This document shows, piece after piece, positions 1 through 9,580 of a stretch of DNA of 64,000 bases (its first letter is position 1; every line of letters begins with the position of its first letter). Position numbers and translations under genes: made by a program. Source of the stretch: Zarea fungicola. Its lineage: Eukaryota > Ascomycota > Sordariomycetes > Hypocreales > Cordycipitaceae. Under the pieces are notes generated by a model. It saw only the letters and a list, made by a program, of their open reading frames with translations, did no database searches and had not been told where the DNA came from. The stretch lies in NCBI GenBank assembly GCA_900169235.1, contig FWCC01000001.1, forward strand, positions 59,386 to 123,385, in the 5' to 3' direction.

Positions 1-1879
1 CTACTTTAGCCCGTATGAATTAAAATTAGTCCCAAGTTCACATCTCTCGCTACTTTCTTCGTGTGGGACGTCAGAACTCTCGGAGGCCCCCCAGTTTTGA
101 CTTTCTAGGAGCCAGTTATAACTAGATGCTTGGTGGGAGTTACAAGTCTCTACTCTTAGCTATGAATATAACCGACAGGTTCGCAATTACCACCTTTCTC
201 ATAGTCAATATGTGCATCAAGAGGTAGTGAGATGATTGTTGATCGTCTATCTAGGTTTTGCCGGAGGCACTGCCATTTACGGCCTGTTGGCCCGCGACAC
301 GTGGCGGCCTGCCACATATGAAATGGGTTGTGTCTCAGATCAGCAGTGCGAACTTCCGTGCGTGGATTCTCGATCGTGTTATCTACTTGACACTGCCTGT
401 CGGGCAATTCGGGATATTAAGGGGTAAAGATGAGCAAGTGTGGATACTATGTAATGTGAATTCTGCTCACAATGCCTGCAATGTTGTTCAATCCTGATAG
501 AACTCAATTTTACACGTCTTAGCAGGGACCATACCTACGGAGTTGTAGGACTCGCATTCAGTGCCGCAGAGGCCATACACAAGTATCACTACTGGCTTAT
601 CCAACCTAGCCACCTGCTGACTTACGCAATTTTTAGTCCCGCAGCCACGAGCTTTCCCGAGATCTTCCCTCTAAGTCCTTTTGGGCATTGTAGAGAGGAA
701 AACAGGGGGGCTCCTTAGGCGGCTTCGCCTTGCCTAATATCATCATCACAATTGAGCTCAATTTCATCCACGGCTGGGCCAAGGTAAACAGCATCTGGTT
801 AATAACTCGATAAATAATCGACCAAGTCTTCACCAAGGCATGCAGGCCGACATATTGCGGTGGGTGGAGCGGGCGACGCCAGCGGCCTGTCCCGCTTAGC
901 CGCCCTTCTCATACCCCTATGTAATATTCCTAGTCTACTCTTATACTGTGCTTTGATCTAGGGTCCATATTATTTATTATACTAGTTTACTTCCTGGCGG
1001 CTGGATTTGTTTTTAGAAGCTCGACCACGCGGAACGCATGCGAGTCCCTCGTTTCATGGGACTAATGGTTTCAGATCGCTTGATGTTCACGGATCACTCG
1101 GACTGCGTGGGGCATCAAGTCCACAGAAAGGCCCCTGTAACTTATGTACTACTTGCAGTTTGCTGAATGTTATCTCATATGACAGGTCTGTGCATGCCAC
1201 ACGCGGAAATCGATCCTCTACCACGTGGCTCGCCCTGTACGCTAAAGTGCCCATGATGAACGCCTAAATAGCTGCGAGGTTGAGCTGGTGAAGTATACAA
1301 ACCATGCAGAAGTCAACTGAGTATTTGGAATAACGAAGGAGAGTTGCAGAATTAGAAAAACATGGAGCACAATTCTCACGGGATCAACAGGGGCTCAACC
1401 CGTCATGGGTACTCTCAATCCTCGGACAAGTCCTTCACCAATCAGTTCACTCGGCCATGAAGAAATTCGGGCGTAACGTTGATTAGTAGTGTATACTCTC
1501 CTTAAACGGTTCAACATCCATGGAGCTCTAATATACGCCTATCACCGGTGTTTCAAGTTATATCAAACGCACGGTCTTTGCTTAGGCCGCCCGAGTCAGT
1601 ACTGCCTACCGGAATGCCATCTCATGATCGAACAATGCTTCCCCCTTTTCACCGTCTAATTTCAATGTTTCAGGCAAAGAAATTTATTTTATGATGTTGT
1701 GATGCCATTTATGGAACATGTAATGTCCGGGAAAGAATTAGAATTGTTAAATAGCAAACGGAGGGCCAAACCACAGTAGCAAGTCTTCCGCAACCCATAG
1801 GTTACGTTGGTCTTATGCCCTAGATTTCCAACCTGGAACAAATACAACATCCATAAAAAATTACTAATCCGTCGGCATC
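1..1879. other. intergenic, no gene recognised
   Basis: Reading frames here are short, overlap on both strands and resemble no family I know. No splice-linked set of exons could be built. A TACGGAGT motif lies at 536-543. The last 150 bases are the presumed promoter and leader of the laccase gene. Confidence 0.6.
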
Positions 1880-3621
1880 ATGCAAGCTTTATGCGGCATA
1901 ATAGTGCCGCTGGTGTTATTGGCTTCAACCTTTGCGCTGGCGGACGCCACATGCAATTCGCCCACCAGCCGAACATCGTGGTGTGACGGCTTCGGCATAA
2001 ATACAAACTATTATGATGAATCACCAGACACAGGGGTAAAAAGAGAGTACTATTTCAATCTTGAACAAGTCATTGCTTCCCCGGATGGTTACGCACGCAC
2101 CGTTTATGCAATTAATGGTTCCATCCCAGGTCCAACCATTGTTGCTGATTGGGGGGACATTGTTCAGATTCACATCACGAACAGCTTATCAACCGCCCGA
2201 AATGGCACATCGATACATTTTCATGGCATCCGACAGAACTATACCAACCAGATGGACGGGGTCACGTCTATTACAGAATGCCCGATTGCTCCCGGGAGTA
2301 GCACAACTTACACGTGGAAAGCAACACAGTATGGAACTTCATGGTACCATTCACATATTGGCTTGCAAGCATGGGAAGGCGTGGCTGGGGCAATCGTAAT
2401 CAATGGCCCTGCCACAGCAAGCTACGACGTTGATAGCGGTCCAATCCTTTTAACGGACTGGAGCCACACACCAGTGGACGAGCTCTACTCTGACGCTCTC
2501 ACAAAGGGGCCGCCTTCAATTTCGAATGGTCTGATTAACGGCACGAATACTTGGACCGATGAAGGTGTGGTCGTAGGCAAGCGATTTGAGTTGCCGGTCG
2601 ACGCAGGCTCAACGTACCGGCTTCGGTTAATAAATGGCGCAATCGACACGCACTTCAAGTTTTCAATTGACAACCATTCGATAACCGTTATTGCGATGGA
2701 TTTTGTCCCTATAAAACCTTATAACACCACGGTCTTGGATATTGCGATGGGTATGCTATGCTTTGTCCCCCCCGGCCTACGTCCTGTGGCTAGTGCTAAA
2801 CAATACTCAATTTAGGTCAACGTTATGACATCCTAGTTACTGCTGATCAAGCTTCCATTGCGAATGACTTCTGGATTCGTGCTATTCCCCAAGCTGCATG
2901 CTCAGATAATGGCAACCCAAATGACATAAGAGGCATTTTATTCTATGGCAAGGAACCGGACAGACCTAGTACCACGGGGTATTCATACGCAGATGCTTGC
3001 GTTGATGAGCCAATGGCAAATCTTGTACCCCACGTGCCTCTGGCAGCTGGAAGCCAGAGTCGATCCGACAATGTGGCCGTTGCCATTTCCAGATCCAACG
3101 TTCTGCTATGGACAATGGACTCTGTTTCGTTTAATGTCACCTGGTCAAACCCGACATTACTACAGATGATGGGTAACAGCACTGATTTTCCTAAACAGAG
3201 CCATGTTATCGAGCTAAATGAGGCCAATATGTGGGAATATCTCATTATCCAGTCATCATTCCCAGTATCCCATCCTATTCACCTTCATGGCCATGATTTC
3301 TTTATCCTGGCTCAGGGGACTGGCAGCTATGATTCGTCCCAGCTCACAGTGTCAACCAACCCACCCCGTCGCGATGTCGCCTTATTGCCACCTGCAGGCC
3401 ATATGGTACTAGCTTTCAAAGCTGACAACCCTGGTGCCTGGCTGATGCATTGCCATATAGGGTGGCATACCAACATGGGACTGGCTCTCCAGTTTGTGGA
3501 GCAATACAGCGTGGCCAGAGATCTTGTCAATTACGAGCGTCTAAACGCTACCTGTGAAACCTGGATGAAATACGCTGCGTCAGAGAACGTGACACAATAT
3601 ATATATGATGACGGAATTTGA
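1880..3621 (+). CDS. laccase-like multicopper oxidase, secreted
   Basis: Two exons, 1880-2750 and 2816-3621, with a 65-nt intron (GTATGC...TTTAG). They join in frame to 558 aa. Residues 1-22 form a signal peptide. All four copper motifs of multicopper oxidases are visible: HFHG at 113-116, WYHSH at 155-159, HPIHLHGHD at 443-451 and HCHIGWHTNMGL at 502-513. The last fixes the type-1 copper Cys at 503 and a Leu at the axial position. The family oxidises phenols with four-electron reduction of O2 to water. The C terminus DDGI resembles the conserved DSGx plug of ascomycete laccases. It faces the LaeA-like methyltransferase tail to tail, at the left edge of the putative metabolite group, so it could couple or oxidise a phenolic product. 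Pigment or lignin-type roles are equally possible. Confidence 0.93.
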
Positions 3622-4144
3622 CATCTGATTGCATGGTTGAGGGATTTAATTAGTAGTGGGATCTTGGGGGAAAGTTTGTTTTGTGTTAATTTTGTACACA
3701 GATATAATACTTAACAGTGCTATATTTAAATAAATTTTGTTGTTATATGTCATCTATACCCCTAGTACTCTAATCTTGTTCTCATGGCAGTTGGTTTACT
3801 GAAATTCCATCTGTGAAATGCAATCAGCCGTGGACGATGAAGTTGAGTATAAAAGCAACTGATGAATCTAAATCAACAGAGCAGCCAGCTAGCAATGAGA
3901 TGCAAGGTTGGGCAGCAGATATTGACATTCTAATAATTTTTTTGATGAGAGAACCCTCCCCATAGTTCCTAATGATATCCATGCTTGATGAGCCAGGCGA
4001 CGGAAACCGCTGAACAGATATTGTAGTTAAGCAGCAACACTTGCTTGCTTCTCAGCCACAATAACCCGCATTTTCAATGTTAATCTGGTGGGTTAAAGTA
4101 TACGGGCTGCCCGCTGACCGTCGAATGTGATACAATCACACTAA
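3622..4144. other. intergenic between two convergent genes
   Basis: This stretch holds the 3' ends of the laccase (+) and the methyltransferase (-). A TATAAAA string sits at 3848-3854 although no downstream start was found. No gene is recognised. Confidence 0.6.
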
Positions 4145-5463
4145 CTAGACTTTTTCGCCAAGAAAAGGCTTTCGTGCGTATGTGATGCACCTGCCGATGC
4201 TGTTAGCATAACCATTACAGTGTTGTTGGATGAAAAGCGTACAAATGCATGCAAAAATGAATATCTGGGCTTTGAATGTCCAGCTTTGTTTGAGCCTCGA
4301 GCTCTGTAATCTGCTCTTGGGACAGCCCAGCAATGGCAAGAAATTTGCCAAGACTACCTACGAGGGCCAGTTGATTAAGCATTTGCAGTTGCCCAATCTT
4401 TTTGAATTTCGGATCCTTGGGCCAGTACGGGTTACTTGGCAACGGAAAATGCTCCTCGGTAATCTCGACGAAACCGGCATCACGGCACCATTGGGGGTAC
4501 TTGGTTGCCTTGGCAAAATCGCGGCCGAGTATTTGGCCAGCCTTGCCAAACGTCTGCGCCCACCGTTCGTATGCCGTTCCGGAAAATGTATCATCAACCC
4601 TCACCAAATCCGGCGTGACATCGTAAAACTCTATCCACCCACCAGGCTCCAGATTGTCAAAAGCCTTTTGAATGACAGACTTTGTGTCATTGAAGCAAGT
4701 TACAATGAATCGCAGGTGGATGTAGTCAAATTTGTGAGCAAAGTTCCATTCTTCACTCTCTGCGTCTTGCTGCATAAATGAGAGATTGGATTCATCGTGA
4801 GGTTCCTGAATGGCGCTCAAATCCGAGCCGATAACCTGGCAATTCGGGTTTTTCTGGGCTTTTCGTGCTGTGTGTCAATCCTCAGTGCTAATGTATCTCT
4901 CTGCGTGCTTGACATACCAAACTGTAGGGCCCATATCCCGGTACCAGTACCGACATCTAGCGCGTGGCGGGGATTTTTAACAGGAGCCTTTCCGAGCTTG
5001 CCATCCAAAACCAGCAGAGAGATGTCATGCTGCAGATCTGTATCTCTGTCAACTTACGGCTCAGCGACTAGAGGTCTGGCAAGTTTACTTAGACGACGTT
5101 GCTCAATCTCGGGCAGGTTAGTGGTTTGGTGTAAATAATTAGGAATTTACATACCGTATCATTTGGCATGAAGTACTCCGCTGTATTTTCATTAGAGGAG
5201 GATTTCAATTGAGAGGAGTTGATGGGCCAGGCCCTCAGGTCTGTACTTACAACCTCTGTCGTATTCATGAAATGACCTATTTGCCGATGTGCCAGCCACG
5301 TCGTCTCTATATCAGGTGTATATTATGAGCGAACAATCTTCTGACTCCAAGTCTTCGAGGGTACCCACATTGTCGACTCGGAACTGTTGTCACCATCCTT
5401 CATGCCAGGATCCAACTCAAGGTTGTATCCATGGTAGATGAAACCAGTTGCTTCTTGTGCCAT
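4145..5463 (-). CDS. LaeA-like SAM-dependent methyltransferase
   Basis: Seven exons on the minus strand: 5463-5378, 5306-5251, 5180-5155, 5107-5089, 5037-4918, 4858-4243 and 4190-4145. They join in frame to 322 aa. The motif I for SAM binding is DVGTGTGIW, preceded by the family's LNLQHD and EYFMPND signatures and followed by VIGSDLS and GGWIEFYD. The C terminus ends in the usual YARKP-type tail only if the last 52-nt intron (4242-4191, GCTAAC branch) is removed. Two exons are tiny (26 and 19 nt). The first donor (GTCGAC) is weak, so the N terminus is the least certain part. An intron with perfect GAG/GTAAGT donor (5526-5466) ends just before the ATG, suggesting a spliced 5' leader. Relatives include the global regulator LaeA and many cluster-borne methyltransferases; this one may act on a small molecule or as a regulator. 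Confidence 0.85.
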
Positions 5464-6162
5464 CTCTAAGAAAAGTAGTTAGCAGTGATGTGAATGCTTT
5501 CCTGTGCTTCAACCTAGACAACTTACCTCAAGTGTCACCTTTACTGTTGCAGAGGAAACGTGGAGAGCTTGCTAGCGGTGATTCAGGGGTAATGTACACG
5601 ACAGTTTTTAAGCCGGCAGGTGACATAATATGACCCTGATGGTCCTATGGTGGGCTTAAGCCACTTCTAACAGTCGGATACCACGGAGGCATCAATTATT
5701 GGCCAAAGATTGCCTTTTTGAGCCAGTAGACTCTGCCAAATTCGAGCCCCCCGTCTCCACAACTGCATGACTCTGTTGGCCCACCTCGTCTCTGCGTGGA
5801 GACGATGATCAATAGTTTGCTACTATGCACGTCTAAAAATAAAGAGAAAAGCTAAAACAGCGCTTAGATAGGCCCTGCCTCAGTACGCCGGTGAATAGGT
5901 CGCTAGAGGCGGTCGTGGCTACTACCTTTGCTATCTTCGCTTGTAACGATTGGCGGACATCCATCCTCTACGGCATGCACAATTATTCATTTCGTTTATC
6001 GAAACAACTAATCTGTCTGTTTATTCAGCATTGAGACAAGAAGCATAATTGTAGCTTATTTTGTTTCATTTATGTTATTCATTTTGAAGATAATGGAACC
6101 AATGCTTCTAGCTTCGTACTCTCGCCTCTTTCTGAGCTTGTTGAATCTTCTGTGCCTCCAAG
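5464..6162. other. intergenic with probable 5'-leader intron of the methyltransferase
   Basis: On the minus strand a convincing intron spans 5526-5466 (donor GAG/GTAAGT, branch GCTAAC, pyrimidine tract, TTAG). It lies just upstream of the methyltransferase ATG. A possible upstream short reading frame starts at 5626, but in the canonical splice form it ends at the donor. The rest, 5640-6162, shows no gene. Confidence 0.5.
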
Positions 6163-7098
6163 TTAGGAACAGAAATCGCTGCTCCAGCTGGCAAGGATCT
6201 GGTTTAATTCTCCACAGTAACTCCTTTCCCCCTTCATATATGATTTCCCAGACTTTGCATACGACCACGATACTATGTTCAAGTCTTCCTTGTCATAAGA
6301 TGGTGCTACTGTGAAAAATCGGCCAAGAGTCCTGTTTTGAGAAGCGACGGCTGCGTTTTCCGAGAATTTGACAGCGTATATGCCCACTCGACCAATTGAG
6401 CCGTCAGAGACTTTAATAGTGACAGCAAACGCAAAACCATCAGCACTAAGAACGGAGGACATTTCCTCATAGTCCGGTACCGTGGGCGGCGGTGACCCAG
6501 CAAGGGCGACATACTTGGTCGCCTGCTCATATGTCAGCGGCCCTGGCGCACGGAAGTAAAAATTAACAGTGTGAGCTTTAAAGTCCACGGCGACGTAGCG
6601 CACACGCGTGAGATTCAGATTGTGAAACGTCTCACAGTGCTGCAGAATTGTTTTGGGAACATCAGGGGCGTCGAGAATCTCATCCAGCTTCCTTAGCCCG
6701 CGGAGGTACAGCCAGGATTTAGAAAGACCTTGTTGCGCGTCAAAATCGCATAGTTGGATTGGCGCGCCATCCCATAGCCGTGCCCATGACTGGAATATCC
6801 GAATCATGGGATTTTCAGCGTCTAGCAGCCTTGCTGTGATGGCTGGCTGAATGGTATCCAGCGTCTCTCGTTCATAGAAGCGGTAGTTGATCGGGTCGCC
6901 TGGCCTATCCGTGAAGCGCCATTGTACCGCTCCCCGTTGAAAGCTTGTTGAATAGGCGGCCAGGACTTTTTTCGTTGTCTGCTCTGAATATGGAACCCCA
7001 AGGGTCAAGCAGAGCTGCTCAAGATCGTGCATGAATGTATCCGAAGAAAAATGGGATGATTTCCGCATTCCATCCATCCTTTGACATTCAAGATCCAT
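6163..7098 (-). CDS. ABBA-fold aromatic prenyltransferase (CloQ/NphB class)
   Basis: Single exon, 311 aa, close to the usual 300-325 aa of the class. Its body resembles the soluble Orf2-type prenyltransferases that move a prenyl group from an allylic diphosphate onto an aromatic ring without the DDxxD motif. Recognisable blocks are the N-terminal helix DLEQLCLTLGVPYSE, the central strand YVAVDFKAHTVNFYFR (compare DYKKRQVNLYF in NphB) and the C-terminal SWSYAKSGKSYMKGE. There is no signal peptide or membrane segment, so it should be cytosolic. A few fungal members are known, with unclear natural substrates. It lies head to head, 1.3 kb apart, with a chorismate-lyase-like gene, which suggests 4-hydroxybenzoate or a relative as the acceptor. 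Family call is by eye but strong; substrate is inference. Confidence 0.85.
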   Translation of the reverse strand: MDLECQRMDGMRKSSHFSSDTFMHDLEQLCLTLGVPYSEQTTKKVLAAYSTSFQRGAVQWRFTDRPGDPINYRFYERETLDTIQPAITARLLDAENPMIRIFQSWARLWDGAPIQLCDFDAQQGLSKSWLYLRGLRKLDEILDAPDVPKTILQHCETFHNLNLTRVRYVAVDFKAHTVNFYFRAPGPLTYEQATKYVALAGSPPPTVPDYEEMSSVLSADGFAFAVTIKVSDGSIGRVGIYAVKFSENAAVASQNRTLGRFFTVAPSYDKEDLNIVSWSYAKSGKSYMKGERSYCGELNQILASWSSDFCS

Positions 7099-8385
7099 AA
7101 CGTCTCTTTTCTAGATAATAGGCAATATAGTAAAGATAATATCAACTACAATTCAGAACTAGAGGTAGGAGGGCAGTAGACTACGTTAAAAGCATGAACA
7201 TTTATAACTCCTGTCTAGTATTGTGACAAGCAAGCTACTTGAGTAAGTAGAGAGAGAATATTCCGCTATCGGTCAGATCTGCTCGGTTATTCCGAGGTCC
7301 ATGAAGAGGATTGTTTGTTTTCTTGTTCTCAGTTGCCGGTAGACCTTTCGTAAAATCCTACCGAGAACATTCACCAACAGTATTGTCCAGCCATAAAGAC
7401 CAAGTTAAGAAAGCGGAGATTTGGGGTGGAGTATCACTATAGTTAAGTGGAGTCTGTGCAGCCTTTTAGCCCCTTGAAGCCATGAATAGATTAACAGTAT
7501 CGATTTCCATAATAGGTAATTGGTATCAGGGTCAAATAGGCTGCTGACAGCTTTACCAAAAGAGGATCGAGCCTTGATCCTTGAGCGATTAATATAATAT
7601 GCACATAGGCCAACGCCAGACCCCATCGAATAGACCCGCCGAGAATCCGCTGTCAGAAATTTACCAACTATTTCGCCACCAACCAGGGAGTAGTATGCGG
7701 CTTATTTGCTGACTGGCCCCTGATATCTTGGCGTGGATATGCTTGCTCTCATAAGCTTCGCGGAGATATGGAAGAGAAAATTATTATGGTAATCCGAACT
7801 CTGTACCGAACAAACGGATCTAACATCAGGATCCTGAGCTCTTTCCGCGTCTGCAAAGTCGCAAGGCTTCAATGTCTCTTCATTGGGCCTGTCTGATGTG
7901 CTAGGGAATGCATATGAAGTTTGAATCTTGAATAATTTCGGGAAGTATCCGGCGTCAACGGATTTTCCGTAAGCCGGGACGTGTAACACTCTCTAAAAGC
8001 GAGGCTTGCTACTCTGAGTTGGAATTCTGCAAGATCTAGTTTGTCATTCTTGTTTTTGTTGACTCTTTTAGACTTCTTACTGTATGAATTTACTTGATTA
8101 ATTGCGTATTTGTGGGCCGTTTCTTGGTTTTGACTCGCAAGCCTCAATGCCATCGGCCTCAAAGTCTCTCATCCAGGGATCGACAGGCGAACCAACCGGG
8201 ACTAACTCGAATAAGAAACAGGTACATATTTGTATGTTGTTCTGTGTAGTACACAGACTAACAAGTTCTAGAAAGGCTTTACTGAGACTTGTTATTCAGC
8301 GTATGCTGCCTGAGCTACAATTCTAGGGTACATACGTCGCGCCATCGGAAAGCGCAAAAAAATCCGAAGAGGACTGTCTATCACC
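7099..8385. promoter_or_regulatory. divergent intergenic region between prenyltransferase and lyase-like gene
   Basis: This 1287-bp region separates the start codons of two head-to-head genes and must hold both promoters. No gene is supported inside it. The lyase-like ATG at 8386 is preceded by ATCACC, giving an A at -3. No specific operator was identified. Confidence 0.55.
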
Positions 8386-9162
8386 ATGTACCCAAACAGT
8401 CCCACATACTGGCCATGGGAAAACGACGCACCTCATCGGCTCAAGGCAGCATCAGCTTTGAGCCAACTTCACCGGGATCTATTGGAAAACCAGAGTGCCA
8501 CACTGGCTCTCGAGCAGTGGTGTCGTCTTCGCAAAATTACGTCGCGTCCACCAGCTGTCGACGGCACGTCATCAACCTTGGCATTGAGGACGGAGGAGAG
8601 ACCTGAGCGAGATGACATTACTGCGCAGCAAATACATGTTGGCGGCCATGAACAACATATCCTTTCCGGCGATGAGCTTGGTTTGCTTGCTCTGCATCTA
8701 CACGACAGCCTTACCTATCGCCATGTCCACCTGATGTTCGACGGTGCCATCGTTTCCAAAGCAGAAAACTGGTACGTGGCCTCGAGATTGGATCCGGGTA
8801 TGGATGAAATCCTGACAACGACCAACACACCTTTTGGAAAAGTCGTTAAACCACTACATTGCCGCAGAATCACGGTATCAAGCCGCTGCTGGTTGCCAAC
8901 TTCATTCTCATCTTCATCGGCTAAAAACAGCTACAAAAACGATGATGTAGAATGTAAACCGAATAGTATTCTCACCATTGAGCAAGCAGAAACAGAAGGT
9001 TTGGGAATTAAAAACGGCTTTATCCAAATACCCGAGGTTGTCTTGGAGATATGTGCAATTCTCTGTCGTGGCGACAACCATCAGCCGCTATGCTATGTGC
9101 GTGAGCGATACCAGGGCAAGCTGATGGACTTTTCTGCCAACATGATACCAAACATACAGTAA
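8386..9162 (+). CDS. chorismate pyruvate-lyase-like protein (UbiC/UTRA fold)
   Basis: Intronless, 258 aa, no signal peptide. The block YRHVHLMFDGAIVSKAENWYV (111-131), the run to TPFGKVV (148-154) and a late VRERY with Glu240 match the pattern of bacterial chorismate-lyase/UTRA-type proteins. In E. coli UbiC the equivalents are REILLCADGEPW, TPLGRY and the catalytic Glu of LLTELF. UbiC releases pyruvate from chorismate to give 4-hydroxybenzoate. The N-terminal SQLHRDLLENQSATLALE also fits the leading helices of such proteins. Residues about 170-205 form an unconserved Ser/Asn-rich insert. The gene is head to head with an aromatic prenyltransferase, which supports a role in supplying an aromatic acid. 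It could instead be a ligand-binding relative without lyase activity. Fold assignment is moderately sure; activity is inferred. Confidence 0.7.
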   Translation: MYPNSPTYWPWENDAPHRLKAASALSQLHRDLLENQSATLALEQWCRLRKITSRPPAVDGTSSTLALRTEERPERDDITAQQIHVGGHEQHILSGDELGLLALHLHDSLTYRHVHLMFDGAIVSKAENWYVASRLDPGMDEILTTTNTPFGKVVKPLHCRRITVSSRCWLPTSFSSSSAKNSYKNDDVECKPNSILTIEQAETEGLGIKNGFIQIPEVVLEICAILCRGDNHQPLCYVRERYQGKLMDFSANMIPNIQ

Positions 9163-9580
9163 CGTTCGCGCGGTAGTCAGTGGTCTTGATATGAAAGAGG
9201 TGGCAATTACCAAGTAAACCAAGTGCAGGCGCGTGGATCATCAAGACAAGGCGCTCTTGTTATCTATTATGAAGCGAAATTCACGTCTATCAATGATGCC
9301 ATTCTCTTGGATATTCTCCGATCTGCTGGCCAGAAATCAATTTGTAAGGTCTCTACAAAATAATTCCGGTGTCGTTGAAATACCTTGAATAAACTTGATT
9401 GTGAACCTTGCGGAGCTTCCACCAACAACTGTACCTTCAATGGCTCATTTAAGTCGTCGTCTGCGGCACCTTGGAGACCAATACTTTAAATTGAACTACC
9501 CTAGTTCCGCCAAGGGATGGCGTATACGGATATTTTGGGATGACAATTTTGTTGAATGAATCAAAAGATTGACTCTTTTT
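9163..9580. other. intergenic with a possible coding remnant
   Basis: This lies between the convergent lyase-like and GH95 genes. On the plus strand 9225-9345 stays open with coding-like composition (IYYEAKFTSINDAILLDILR), but it is cut off from a similar stretch at 9170-9220 by a one-base frame change and has no start. It may be a relic. Nothing else is seen. Confidence 0.4.

Noticed and set aside
633..836. Minus-strand 67-aa frame with hydrophobic start
   Set aside because: No start context, splice partner or family likeness; probably chance.
1880..3621. Two separate laccase fragments (a broken gene)
   Set aside because: Removing a 65-nt intron joins them in frame with conserved sequence on both sides.
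3848..3854. TATAAAA as a promoter
   Set aside because: No start codon or gene follows in either reading; left as unexplained.
5323..5626. Separate 76-aa spliced gene on the minus strand
   Set aside because: The MAQEATGF exon fits better as the N terminus of the LaeA-like methyltransferase. The upstream part ends in a stop when the best donor is used.
7869..8162. Minus-strand 97-aa frame in the divergent promoter
   Set aside because: Lys/Asn-rich low-complexity residues, no homology, and it overlaps other frames.
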